Shown piece by piece: positions 26,160 to 34,408 of a DNA stretch of 64,000 bases; the stretch's first letter is position 1, and every line of letters begins with the position of its first letter. Source of the DNA: Vicinamibacterales bacterium (lineage in GTDB: Bacteria; Acidobacteriota; Vicinamibacteria; Vicinamibacterales; UBA2999); the NCBI GenBank assembly GCA_041659285.1, contig JBAZYO010000017.1, forward strand, positions 22,886 to 86,885, in the 5' to 3' direction. Below the pieces are notes generated by a model. The model did no database searches. It was not told the DNA's origin and was given only the letters and a program-made list of their open reading frames with translations. The position numbers and the translations under genes were made by a program.

Positions 26160-26340
26160 ATATCTATGGTCAGTTGGCTTGTTGTTGTGTTTGCAGTCGC
26201 CTCTAGTCCGGTGTAATGAAGTGTGCTTGCACAGTAGCCCCATTCGTGGTGCTAACTCAACTAGTGTTGCTTAAATCCTGCTGTTTTTGTGCAAGATTGT
26301 CTTCGCTAGGGACCGCCAGTCTTAACGCAGGCTAAATGGA
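26160..26340. repeat. Array leader module D, copy 1
   Basis: About 180 bp diverged but clearly homologous to 26750-26930. Shared words include GTCAGTTG, TCGCCTCTAGT, CTAACTCAA, AATCCTG, AGATTGT and TCTTAACG, in the same order and with near-identical spacing. Confidence 0.7.
26296..26325 (-). promoter_or_regulatory. Promoter-like motif TTAAGA-18-GACAAT
   Basis: On the minus strand TTAAGA (26325-26320) is followed after 18 bp by GACAAT (26301-26296). The same arrangement occurs in the paralogous leader at 26885-26914. It would give a leader of about 250 nt for the gene starting at 26037. Confidence 0.4.
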
Positions 26341-26458
26341 AGGTCTAAAAAATCGCAAGCCCCACTCATTAAATGCTTTTGAAACAAAGCATGACAGGTA
26401 ACGAGTTTGGGGAGTTAGTGCGCGTGGACGAATGTATGAACAGTAAAAGCGATAGCAA

Positions 26459-26698
26459 CTACGGTGACGACTTGTGGCAGTTGGTGAGCAGTGCACCGAC
26501 TACTGATAGAGCAATCAAAGAGCCGGCGATGACAACGAAGTGTATTCCGGAGAAGCCTGCATCCAGACAGTAACCGTTGCGCGAGCCAGGCATCACACCG
26601 CTGAATACTGTGCAGATGAGAGCAGAAGGAACGTTGATGCCGAGGCTGCGTAGTATGGTTTGTACTATTATTTGTTGCGAGAGGATAATTGCGATCAA
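26459..26698 (-). CDS. Small membrane protein with TTG start
   Basis: 79 residues from TTG 26698; upstream in-frame sequence continues hydrophobic (IPFLLFSS) to a stop near 26748 without ATG, so the start is uncertain. One N-terminal TM helix and a second near 51-70 (GIHFVVIAGSLIALSVVGAL), with a Cys/Gly loop between. It follows the pattern of small membrane proteins in this array. May be a decayed copy. Confidence 0.45.
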   Translation of the reverse strand: MIAIILSQQIIVQTILRSLGINVPSALICTVFSGVMPGSRNGYCLDAGFSGIHFVVIAGSLIALSVVGALLTNCHKSSP

Positions 26699-26749
26699 TG
26701 AAGAAAACAGTAAAAACGGAATTTGCCAACCTGAGTTGGGCTTTGCGGT

Positions 26750-26930
26750 CTATATATCGTCAGTTGCTTCTTGTTTTGTAAGCAATCGCCTCTAGTTAGG
26801 TTTTGTGAAAAGTGCTTTCAGAATAGGTCCATTGGTGGTACTAACTCAATTGGATGTTCCTGAATCCTGTTAGCTTTGAAAAAGATTGTATGCGCTAGCT
26901 AAGGACGATCTTAACGTAGTGCTTACTTCA
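26750..26930. repeat. Array leader module D, copy 2
   Basis: Paralogous to 26160-26340; see that entry for shared words. Confidence 0.7.
26885..26914 (-). promoter_or_regulatory. Promoter-like motif TTAAGA-18-TACAAT
   Basis: Minus strand TTAAGA (26914-26909), 18-bp spacer ending in GCGCA, then TACAAT (26890-26885). Conserved in place with the motif at 26296-26325. A CTTAAC/CTTACT pair on the plus strand (26910, 26922) overlaps the -35. Confidence 0.45.
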
Positions 26931-27663
26931 GTAATAACAGCCTAGACCATTTCACTTGTTTTACTTCGTGTGCTTAATGGAATTTCGCTAGAAGGATCTG
27001 GCAAGTATCGGTTAATGGTCAAGCGTTCACGGACAACCGCAGTTGCATTTGCTAGACACTATCTTTGTCAACCAATTGGCTTTGTTGTGCCTGGGTGCCT
27101 TGCTGTGACGGGTAGGGATATAGACTTAATAATTTGCTTTCTCGTGGCATAAAGTCAAGACAAACGAGCTGGATGCTACTGTGCATGACAAAAGGACAGA
27201 TGCGCCACCGCGCGGCGCTCTTAACGCGATGTTCACATTGAGTCAATTACACGTAGCATTTAACTCTTTGCGAACAATCGCAGAACGGCCTAGATTTGAT
27301 TGTGGTAGCGGATTGAATTGACTGAACTTATTCTCAGCGGTTTTTAGTTCTCGATGGTGCCACTGCTTGTGATGCCTTGTGAGCATGCTTAACTTGAATA
27401 AGCGATGCGCTCAAGCTTATATGAAGTCTAGATTGCTACTCTCCCGGCTTGTTTCTAAAGACAACTTAAAGCCCTAGATCATGAACTAGATGGTTCAGTT
27501 TGCACTACTAGCTTGATGACATTGAGTGAACCGAGATTTAGTGGATCTTATCATTTCAGAGCATGGCCTTTGCGAAAACTATATAAGGCACAAATGTCAT
27601 TTACAACACCCTAGCTAGCTCAATATTGTGGATAATAGGTTTGCATTTGCAGGAGAGCAGCCA
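26931..27663. other. 730-bp region without a gene
   Basis: Only short overlapping frames of poor coding character on both strands. It holds one more CGTTAAGA site on the minus strand (27219-27226) without a good -10 after it, and, at its right side, the promoter region of the regulator at 27664. It may contain the remains of another array member. Confidence 0.5.
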
Positions 27664-28350
27664 TTGGGAAAAGTTGTCATTATTGATGACGATGTTGAAC
27701 TGTGCCGAACAGTCGGTGCTGCCCTAGAGAGCTACGGCTGGACTGTTGAAATGGTTCATTCTGGCAAAGATGGTCTTCAGCTCTTAAGTAGTTTCAACTA
27801 TGATGCAATTGTACTTGACTGGTATATGCCCGATTTAGTCGGTACAGAGGTTTGTAAGCAGTACCGAAGCATCGGCGGCAATACGCCTATTCTCTTTCTT
27901 ACTGGCGCTCAAGATATCAATCATAAGGAACTCGGCTTTGAAGCTGGTGCAGACGATTACCTGACGAAGCCGTTTGATCTACGTGAGTTGAGGGTGCGTC
28001 TAATGGCCTTACTTAGGCGACCGGCCTTCATATCTAATGATCTAATTTACAAGGGTTTTGAACTCAATCCTAAACTTCGAAATCTGAGATTTGAATCACT
28101 AGCAGTTCGATTGTCTTTAACTGAGTTTTCGGTACTTCAACTCCTGTTTAGATTTCCGGACCAACTTTTTTCTTCGAAAGAAGTATTTGAGAGAATTTGG
28201 CCTTCAGATACGGAGGTACAAGATGGTTCAGTGAGAGTACACATGCACTCGCTTAGAAGGAAGATGGAGCTTGCTGGTATGCCGGAAATAGTCAGAACTG
28301 TTCGTGGTTCCGGCTATCTATTACATTACGATCAACCTCCGCAACATTGA
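27664..28350 (+). CDS. OmpR-family response regulator, paralogue of the first
   Basis: 228 residues from TTG 27664, chosen because AGGAGA (27651-27656) lies 7 bases upstream and the protein then begins directly with the first receiver strand (GKVVIIDDD). A GTG at 27628 would add 12 residues. Key residues D8/D9, D52 (VLDWYMPD), T80 and K102 fall at exactly the same numbers as in the regulator at 85-759. C-terminal winged helix ends TVRGSGYLL. A 146-bp gap separates it from the kinase, unlike the first pair. Confidence 0.95.
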   Translation: MGKVVIIDDDVELCRTVGAALESYGWTVEMVHSGKDGLQLLSSFNYDAIVLDWYMPDLVGTEVCKQYRSIGGNTPILFLTGAQDINHKELGFEAGADDYLTKPFDLRELRVRLMALLRRPAFISNDLIYKGFELNPKLRNLRFESLAVRLSLTEFSVLQLLFRFPDQLFSSKEVFERIWPSDTEVQDGSVRVHMHSLRRKMELAGMPEIVRTVRGSGYLLHYDQPPQH

Positions 28351-28496
28351 CTCTCGGGACACAAAATTTCTTGAGAACACAGATAGCAAAACCAGCATCA
28401 AAACCTTACAGACCAGCCTGTAAAGCAATCAAATTAGGTTCTAGATTGACTTTGCTGTGGATTAGAATACTAATTTAAAAATAGGCTTCACAGCAA

Positions 28497-30284
28497 ATGA
28501 AGAATTCACTTAGACTGTCTCACAAGATTTTACTGCTAGTACTTGTTCCCGTTGCAGTTGAGCTTATCTACCTCGGTATGCTTATGGTGCTAGTTGATCA
28601 GCTCGAAGTAGAGTTTGCCAAAGAGGTTCGTGGGCGCAAGTTAGTCAATGTAGTAAACGATATTCACACATGCATCGGAAAAGGTTCGGATGCCTTCATC
28701 CGTTATATGCAGAGCCGCGATCCTGACGAAATCACAGCCTATGAAAATTACCTTTATCAGGGCGGCTTGAATCTCGCTTCTCTTGAGCGGATGCTAGATG
28801 CTGGTAACACTAAACAGCAGGCGAGAGTCGCTAAAATCAAGGTTCTTATCGGTAAAGCTAAAGTCGCGAGTACGGATCTTCTTCACGCTATACAAGGTGG
28901 AAACTCTCATCGCTTGTTTCTTGGAGTGCTAGGAAAAAAGGCCGCCGACGATGTTCTGCGCGAACTCAATAATATTAACCGCGATGAGCAAGAAGAGTTA
29001 AATCATCGAAGGGATGCAATTGAGTTACGACGGCAGCACTTGAAGACGGCGTTGGTTTCAGGAGCTGCTCTCAACATTATTGTTGCTGCATTGGCTGCAA
29101 TTTGGATAGCCGGCAGTCTAACCCGGCGTATAAAAAGATTGGTGGAAAATTCACGCCGAATTGGAGCCAATGTGCAGTTGCCCGAGAAGCTCTCGGGCAA
29201 CGATGAGCTTGCTGAGCTTGATTCGGCCCTTCGTAGAATGGCTAGAGAACTTGCAGAAACCATGCGCAAGCAACGTGCGATGGTTGAGCATGCTACCGAG
29301 GTTATTTGCTCAATTGATGAGTCTTGCCGCTTCACTGAAGTCAGTGAAGCCATTGAATCGATATGGAGCTACAGCCCCAGCGATCTGATAGGACGCAGAC
29401 TTGTTTCGATTATTAGAGCCGATGATCAGGACCGGACGCTATTGGCAATGAATGAGGCGATGCAAGGAAGTCTTATCACTTTCGAAAACCAGGTTGTCAA
29501 ACCAAATAAAACTGTTGCCGATATGTCTTGGTCAGTTCGCTGGGTTTCCGAAGAGCGAGCTTTCTTTGCGGTCGCTCACGATATCTCTGAGCGCAAAGAG
29601 CTAGAGCGATTGAAGCAAGAGTTTGTCTCGATCGTCAGTCACGACTTGCGGTCACCATTATCGTCTCTTTCTCTCAAGCTAGATTTGCTAGCCTCCGGTG
29701 TGCGCGGTACGCTGCCAGAAGCGGCACTCGCAGAAGTTGCTAAGGCTCAGGCAAACATTCAACAGCTCATAAGTTTGACCGGAGATCTCCTAGACCTGGA
29801 ACGTCTTGAAACCGGAAAGTGGCATATGCATTTTCGTAAGAGATCATTGCTCGGCGTTTTGTCAGACGCAGTTCAGTCAATACAAGGCATTTGTGATCTG
29901 CGGAACATTGAGGTTTTGCTTCCGGAGCAAGATGTATTGATTGTCGTAGACGGAAACAGGCTTGTACAGGTTGTTATCAACATTCTTTCAAATTCACTTA
30001 AATATGCACCGGAAGGTCAGCCTATTGAGATCGACTTTATCCAAGAGGGCGATTTCATCAAGGTTATCATCGCTGATAAAGGTCCAGGAATTCCAGTTGA
30101 AGATCAAGCCGCTATCTTTGAAAGGTTCAAGCAGGCCAGTCAGTATACTTCAAAGACACCAGGGTTTGGTCTTGGTTTATCTATATGCAGCCAGATCATT
30201 CATGCTCATGGGGGAACAATGGGCATTGAAAGCGAGCCTGGGCATGGCTGTGTTTTCTGGTTTAGAATACCGAAGGATCAGTGA
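28497..30284 (+). CDS. PAS-containing membrane sensor histidine kinase
   Basis: 595 residues: TM helix about 11-34, extracytoplasmic helical domain, TM helix about 187-206, HAMP, PAS domain (about 260-365, ending AVAHDISERKELERL), HisKA with H382 in IVSHDLRSPL, and HATPase_c with N box (NILSNSLKYAPEG), G1 (ADKGPGIP) and G2 (FGLGLSIC). The core is intact. The added PAS domain distinguishes it from the kinase at 764-2227 and suggests a second, internal signal input. It is the likely partner of the regulator upstream. Confidence 0.93.
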   Translation: MKNSLRLSHKILLLVLVPVAVELIYLGMLMVLVDQLEVEFAKEVRGRKLVNVVNDIHTCIGKGSDAFIRYMQSRDPDEITAYENYLYQGGLNLASLERMLDAGNTKQQARVAKIKVLIGKAKVASTDLLHAIQGGNSHRLFLGVLGKKAADDVLRELNNINRDEQEELNHRRDAIELRRQHLKTALVSGAALNIIVAALAAIWIAGSLTRRIKRLVENSRRIGANVQLPEKLSGNDELAELDSALRRMARELAETMRKQRAMVEHATEVICSIDESCRFTEVSEAIESIWSYSPSDLIGRRLVSIIRADDQDRTLLAMNEAMQGSLITFENQVVKPNKTVADMSWSVRWVSEERAFFAVAHDISERKELERLKQEFVSIVSHDLRSPLSSLSLKLDLLASGVRGTLPEAALAEVAKAQANIQQLISLTGDLLDLERLETGKWHMHFRKRSLLGVLSDAVQSIQGICDLRNIEVLLPEQDVLIVVDGNRLVQVVINILSNSLKYAPEGQPIEIDFIQEGDFIKVIIADKGPGIPVEDQAAIFERFKQASQYTSKTPGFGLGLSICSQIIHAHGGTMGIESEPGHGCVFWFRIPKDQ

Positions 30285-30286
30285 AG

Positions 30287-31120
30287 TTAGAAATCTTTGC
30301 TCAGTCCTTGAATAATTTTTGATTCAGCCATCTCACCCTTTCTATCGCCCGTCATTTTATAAACAGCTGTCAACTGCTGATGAATCCTGATATCATCCGG
30401 CCAAATCTTTAGTGCATCTCTTAGATCACTAGTAGCGCGCGCATAATCTTTTAAGGCGACGTATGCACCTGCGCGAGAACGTAGTATGCGACCCCTGTTG
30501 GATGAATTGAGAGCCAAAGCCGCAGAGCAGTCCGCAATCACTTCTGGCCATTTGTTCAAATGTTCTCTAGCTGTGATTCGGTCCATTAAGGCGGCATTGT
30601 TTATTTTCGTTAGTTGGATAGCTTTGGTCATGTCTGCTTCGGCTTGATTCCAGCGTCCGAGCACGCTATACAATCGCCCGCGAGCGCTCCAAATATCAGC
30701 GTCGTTTGAATCTAACTTAAGCGCCTTGTTCAGGCTCTGCAGACCTTCCTCTGTGCGTCCCATTCGCCCTAGTGATTTACCTTGAACAAACCACGCTCTG
30801 CTATTCTTCTGATCCAACGAAATAGCTTTCTTGGCTGTCTCTATCGCTAATTCATCCTCCTGAAGATGACTAAGGAGCTCGCCCTTCTTGGTGTAGAACA
30901 TTGAATTGTTTGGGTCAAGCTTAATTGCCAGGTCAAAGTCGCGAAGTGCTAGATGATGCTTACTGTTGATCAGTGCCTCATTGCAGGCTTGTTTAAAAAT
31001 TGACTTTGCTTCGTCGCTACTGTGAGCAAAGCATGAAAGATTCAACTGGCTTGCGCAGCAAATTCCAATAACGGGAATCAATTGTAAGAAACTTTTTTTC
31101 AGCTGGCGCAACATAGACAT
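30287..31120 (-). CDS. Secreted or periplasmic TPR protein
   Basis: 277 residues. N-terminal signal-type segment (LKKSFLQLIPVIGICC, then LNLSCFAHSS), possibly a lipoprotein-like or Ala-x-Ser cleavage. Then about six TPR units, e.g. DFDLAIKLDPNNSMFYTKKG and LQSLNKALKLDSNDADIWSA. A second ATG at 31114 has AGG at better spacing. It converges on the kinase gene with a 2-bp gap. A scaffold role is probable; its partner is unknown. Confidence 0.85.
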   Translation of the reverse strand: MSMLRQLKKSFLQLIPVIGICCASQLNLSCFAHSSDEAKSIFKQACNEALINSKHHLALRDFDLAIKLDPNNSMFYTKKGELLSHLQEDELAIETAKKAISLDQKNSRAWFVQGKSLGRMGRTEEGLQSLNKALKLDSNDADIWSARGRLYSVLGRWNQAEADMTKAIQLTKINNAALMDRITAREHLNKWPEVIADCSAALALNSSNRGRILRSRAGAYVALKDYARATSDLRDALKIWPDDIRIHQQLTAVYKMTGDRKGEMAESKIIQGLSKDF

Positions 31121-31766
31121 CCTGTAAATAGTTTATAGCTATGGATAATCAGTATAACCATTCTCTTCGCCACCGCAAAAGGTCTTCCTTTGGGACGGGC
31201 GCTGCCATATGATTGACTGTGGCAAAGCGGCAGACCGTTTATCTGTTGAGCGATAGCAAAATCGGTGCTTCTGGTTGGGTCTAAGCTGTTATCGGACGCT
31301 CATCACTTGTCACGAACTCACACAATTCTACTGCCTTGCTGGCTCCAGAAACGGAAAGGCTTGGCAACTCTTCGAATTTGCAGGACAATCAAAAGATGTT
31401 TTGGAGATGAGCAACCATTACCACTTCAGTTCGATTTACCCCAGAAATAGAAGATCACTTAAGAATCCTCGTTAAGATAATGGGGCTCGCCCTGTTCTAT
31501 TTATCCATGTGATTGACAACCGGTGATGCTAGATATTTTGGGCAATTCAAGTGTCTCGCTCGTACTCCGCGGGTCTGCCTGACTCCGGAAGGTCGGCAAC
31601 TGAAGAGACTTTTCTTTGCCTGTAGATATAGAACAAATATGTGAGCGATGCTTGGAAGTAAAATCGGCAGCCACTGTAGGCAAGTTTGTGCGAACTGCTC
31701 GCTCAAGCGTAGCGCAGTTTTCGGATTGTTGGAGTAGAGCAAACCTTACTAGCGGTAGTTGCTGCC

Positions 31767-32152
31767 TCAGCATGTGGTCTCCTTCGGCCGCAATCGCGCT
31801 GCACAGCTCCAAAACGCTCTTTCCCATTGAAAGTCGCTTACCCAGTGCATCACGACATGTCGCCCTTTTCGCGTAACCTGAACAGCCATACGCAAAAGAT
31901 ATTTTTGGATTGATTCAAACGACCAGCTCTGCCGCTTGCCTGGTAGGTTCTCTCCCCACTGGAACATCGTGTTGTAAGCAAGTGCATGAAATATGATTCT
32001 GGCTTGATTGGCGGAAAACTCGCTGCAGCTTAACTTGTCACCTTCAAGCGCTTTGTATTCTTTATTTCGAAGTTCCATTCCGCCCGTGCAGAATAAAGAT
32101 CTTCAATCAAATATTGCGACTGAAACCGGCTAGTGACAGGTAAATTAGTAAC
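31767..32152 (-). pseudogene. IS1380-like transposase C-terminal remnant
   Basis: The frame ending at 31767 encodes KLSCSEFSANQARIIFHALA and then RKGRHVVMHWVSDFQWERAF, the conserved C-terminus of IS1380-family transposases (SCHRFxANQxRLLLHxxAY). The preceding family motif LIEDLYSARAE lies just upstream in another frame (to about 32152), so at least one base was lost near 32076. The N-terminal two-thirds with the DDE residues are absent. No inverted ends were found. Confidence 0.7.
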
Positions 32153-32204
32153 TGTAGCGGATTACGATCATAGGGTTAAGGAACTGCAAACATAAATTTG
32201 GGAT

Positions 32205-32470
32205 CGCAATCATCGGTCGGCTCGGGCTTAAATTATTTGCGATTATCGGTGGTGCTCTGTGCAAATTATTTGCGAATGGAGAAAGTGCCACCAGGCTCAG
32301 GAAACCACTTGTCTACCAAGCCTTCGTTTTCCTTACTCTGTCGTGGTCACCAGCGCTGGTGTCAGTTAAATTGCGCTAGTTGTCACTTGATTTGCGTTGG
32401 TGTCATTTAATTTGGGTTCGGTGTCAATCAATTTGAGTTTGGCACCACTCCTGGTGACAGTTAATTCGAG
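32205..32470 (+). repeat. Array of about 20-bp repeats resembling a Tn7/Tn5053-type transposon end
   Basis: Units beginning TGTCA at 32360, 32381, 32401 and 32422 (spacing 21, 20, 21) follow the pattern TGTCA, 3-4 bases, AATTTG or close. TGACAGTTAATTCGAG at 32455 is a fifth relative. Upstream, AAATTATTTGCGA occurs perfectly twice (32230-32242 and 32263-32275), and ATAAATTTGGGATC near 32211 is similar. Closely spaced, same-orientation sites of this kind are the hallmark of TnsB/TniA binding arrays. No transposase gene is nearby, so this would be a solo or orphan end. Confidence 0.5.
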
Positions 32471-32562
32471 CCAGAAACAGTGGATGATGTCGCGCCGAAC
32501 TATTTATGATGTCACGCCGCTATATCTACGGATGACGCGAGGTTTTTAGTCTAGACAAACAG

Positions 32563-32859
32563 CTAGTCGAAATAACTCCAGATAAAACTTGCAAACATGG
32601 TGCTTGTTTTTGCGTTCCAGCTTTCGTTTCGAATAGTGGCAAACACGGTATTAATGTTCGCATTTGTTCGACAAGACAATTCCATTAAAGCAGATGAGCG
32701 CATGTTTGATGTTGCATAGACATTTAAAAGCTCATAGTTGGAGCCTGTTGGCACCAAGATTGCTAGAACACCAGACTCCTCTTCGAGTTGAAGATATGAC
32801 TTGAAAGGTCCATTGAACTCAAAAGGACCCACTTCAATATTCGTCTGACATTCCATCAT
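32563..32859 (-). CDS. Small paralogue B, possibly degenerate GIY-YIG-like fold
   Basis: 98 residues. The N-terminal part (FNGPFKSYLQLEEESGVLAI, then GSNYELLNVYATS) parallels the neighbour at 32886-33224. The pattern GPF...ExxxGVxxIL...YxLLxVxxS recalls small proteins with a GIY-YIG-type core, but the catalytic Tyr/Arg/Glu set is not convincing. It lies 26 bp after the paralogue, same strand, so likely one operon. Confidence 0.62.
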   Translation of the reverse strand: MMECQTNIEVGPFEFNGPFKSYLQLEEESGVLAILVPTGSNYELLNVYATSNMRSSALMELSCRTNANINTVFATIRNESWNAKTSTMFASFIWSYFD

Positions 32860-32885
32860 ATCGAGTCACCCTTATGCAGTACTAT

Positions 32886-33224
32886 TTATTTAAATGACAC
32901 CAGCAGAGTTTCTTCTGGTGTAGCGCTTGGAAGCGTTGTTGAGTCTCGTTGCTCAAACCATGATTCAATTGCGCGAAGATGGGTCTTCAATGAACTTGGT
33001 TCCAGAGAATAGTGGACAGCGATGACAATAGAGCAAGCTGCCGCGCTTTCTTGCTCATCTGGAATATTTAATTCTGTACGAAGATTTTTGGAATATCCAA
33101 AATCAATCACTTCGAACTCATTTCCAATTTGCTTGAGAAGAAGGAAAATACCTTGTTTGGCTTCAATCTCCCCAGGATTGGAGAAAGGTCCCAAGAACTC
33201 AATATTGGCGATTTTGAATAACAT
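32886..33224 (-). CDS. Small paralogue A, possibly degenerate GIY-YIG-like fold
   Basis: 112 residues with LGPFSNPGEIEAKQGIFLLL and GNEFEVIDFGYSKNLRTEL. The second motif resembles the IxVGxSxNxxxRL stretch of GIY-YIG-like proteins with key residues changed. A C-terminal helical part (LKTHLRAIESWFEQ) is followed by a flexible tail. Divergent from the UspA gene with a 168-bp shared upstream region. Confidence 0.65.
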   Translation of the reverse strand: MLFKIANIEFLGPFSNPGEIEAKQGIFLLLKQIGNEFEVIDFGYSKNLRTELNIPDEQESAAACSIVIAVHYSLEPSSLKTHLRAIESWFEQRDSTTLPSATPEETLLVSFK

Positions 33225-33325
33225 CAGATGTTCCTTTCCTCTGGTTCATGCGCAGGCTTAGAATCGCGCATCTCGGTTAAGGTGAAGTAAACGCTCCACA
33301 ACCTCCACAGCTCCGAAATCCAGAT

Positions 33326-33361
33326 GTTGGATTAGTCTTAACTTGCCCTTAGGCTGAATAA
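33326..33361 (+). promoter_or_regulatory. Pho-box-like promoter of the UspA gene
   Basis: Three 11-bp-spaced units GTTGGA (33326), CTTAAC (33337) and CTTAGG (33348) run into TGAATAAT (33354-33361), a fair -10. PhoB/OmpR-type activators bind such direct repeats in place of a -35. The start codon at 33393 lies about 25 bp past the predicted transcription start. Confidence 0.4.
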
Positions 33362-33392
33362 TGCCAAAATGGCAGGAAAGAGAGGTGGTTTG

Positions 33393-33815
33393 GTGCATTA
33401 TTTGGTGACATTTAGCGGCGCGGAAGAGACCGGGAAAGTGTTATCGCTTGCAGTTCATTTGGCAGCCGCTAACCAGGCGCGCATAACTATCTTAAAGGTG
33501 ATTGCTGACCCGCATTCTGTGGGAATCGTCGCAGAACTTATAGCTACAGAAGAACCTTTCGTGATAGCTACTGAAGAGCTGCATCAAGCTGTTGAAAAAT
33601 TTGTAACTGACGATATTGCTATTACTTCGGTTGTATGGAAAGCACCTGAGGTTGGAAAAGGCATCGTCACTGCCACCGCTGAACTTGGTGCCGATGTAGT
33701 GTTTGTTGGCACGCGGGATGTCTCCAAGCAATCAGGTTGGTTCATGGAAAATGATCCTATTGCACATTACATTGTTAACCATTGCCCAGCAAACATCATG
33801 CTGGTTCGAGATTAG
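33393..33815 (+). CDS. Universal stress protein (UspA family)
   Basis: 140 residues from GTG 33393, preferred over ATG 33369 because AGAGG (33381-33385) precedes it with normal spacing and the protein then starts with the first beta strand (HYLVTFSG). The alpha/beta fold ends GADVVFVGTRDVSKQSGW and AHYIVNHCPANIMLVR, the typical UspA C-terminus. The usual ATP-binding GxxG-9x-G(S/T) motif is only partial, so it may not bind ATP. Single-domain form. Confidence 0.82.
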   Translation: MHYLVTFSGAEETGKVLSLAVHLAAANQARITILKVIADPHSVGIVAELIATEEPFVIATEELHQAVEKFVTDDIAITSVVWKAPEVGKGIVTATAELGADVVFVGTRDVSKQSGWFMENDPIAHYIVNHCPANIMLVRD

Positions 33816-33857
33816 CAGAAGCACCAAAAGCAAGCTTGCATTGCAAGTAATATTTGG

Positions 33858-34235
33858 GTGAGCGGGTTGTCGGCCCTCCGAACTTACACACCCGGCGCTC
33901 AAGCTAGTGCGACAAAAGAAACAGATTTTGACGACCCAGCCATAGCGCGAAACCCAAAACACTTTAGGTATTGTGTAGGCGAAGCAAACATTTGGCTGCC
34001 GGATGAGCAAGAAAATATGACACAGGGACCATACGTGCGCATGATCGTGCATGAGGTGAGTGCAAAACTTGATAAGCTTCTGAGCCGCTCAATGAATGTC
34101 TTCGAATGGGACAAAAAGCCAATCTACAGAGTTTGCGCAGAACACAAAAACGATCTTTGTTTCAGCCTTCCTCTTGCAGAAAGACAGGACGCGTGTTGCC
34201 TTATCTGTAGCAAGCGGGCCGAGTGGGTTTACTGA
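33858..34235 (+). CDS. Hypothetical protein with Cys/His-rich C-terminus
   Basis: 125 residues from GTG 33858; no family recognised. The C-terminal third carries CAEHKNDLCF and CCLICSKRAEW, which could form a small zinc site. It lies 42 bp after the UspA gene on the same strand. Coding character is moderate; the start is uncertain. Confidence 0.5.
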   Translation: MSGLSALRTYTPGAQASATKETDFDDPAIARNPKHFRYCVGEANIWLPDEQENMTQGPYVRMIVHEVSAKLDKLLSRSMNVFEWDKKPIYRVCAEHKNDLCFSLPLAERQDACCLICSKRAEWVY

Positions 34236-34408
34236 TTATTGACATACTACCGTTACTGGCGGCTGAATTAACGAAAATTGCGAGCCGTCCAAACCACTTC
34301 TAGTCTGTTACCGGTCGCGAATTCTGGGCATGATAACAGCAGGTATCCAGGAAGCCTAGATATACTCAAGCCTCGGGCATAGCGTCCGGGGCTTCTCTTT
34401 GTGCACTG

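Larger units (their letters stand above)
31121..32562. other. Gene-poor zone with mobile-element debris
   Basis: Apart from the transposase remnant (31767-32152) and the repeat array (32205-32470), this 1.4-kb stretch holds no convincing gene. The frame at 31501-31827 overlaps the remnant and is probably not coding. Confidence 0.6.

Noticed and set aside
31501..31827. 108-codon minus-strand frame
   Set aside because: Overlaps the transposase remnant in a different frame and shows no recognisable protein features.
32198..32410. 70-codon plus-strand frame across the repeat array
   Set aside because: Its open state comes from the repeat units; no start signal or conservation expected.
32205..32470. 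CRISPR array
   Set aside because: Units are 20-21 bp apart with no unique spacers between conserved repeats and no cas genes; transposon-end-type sites fit better.
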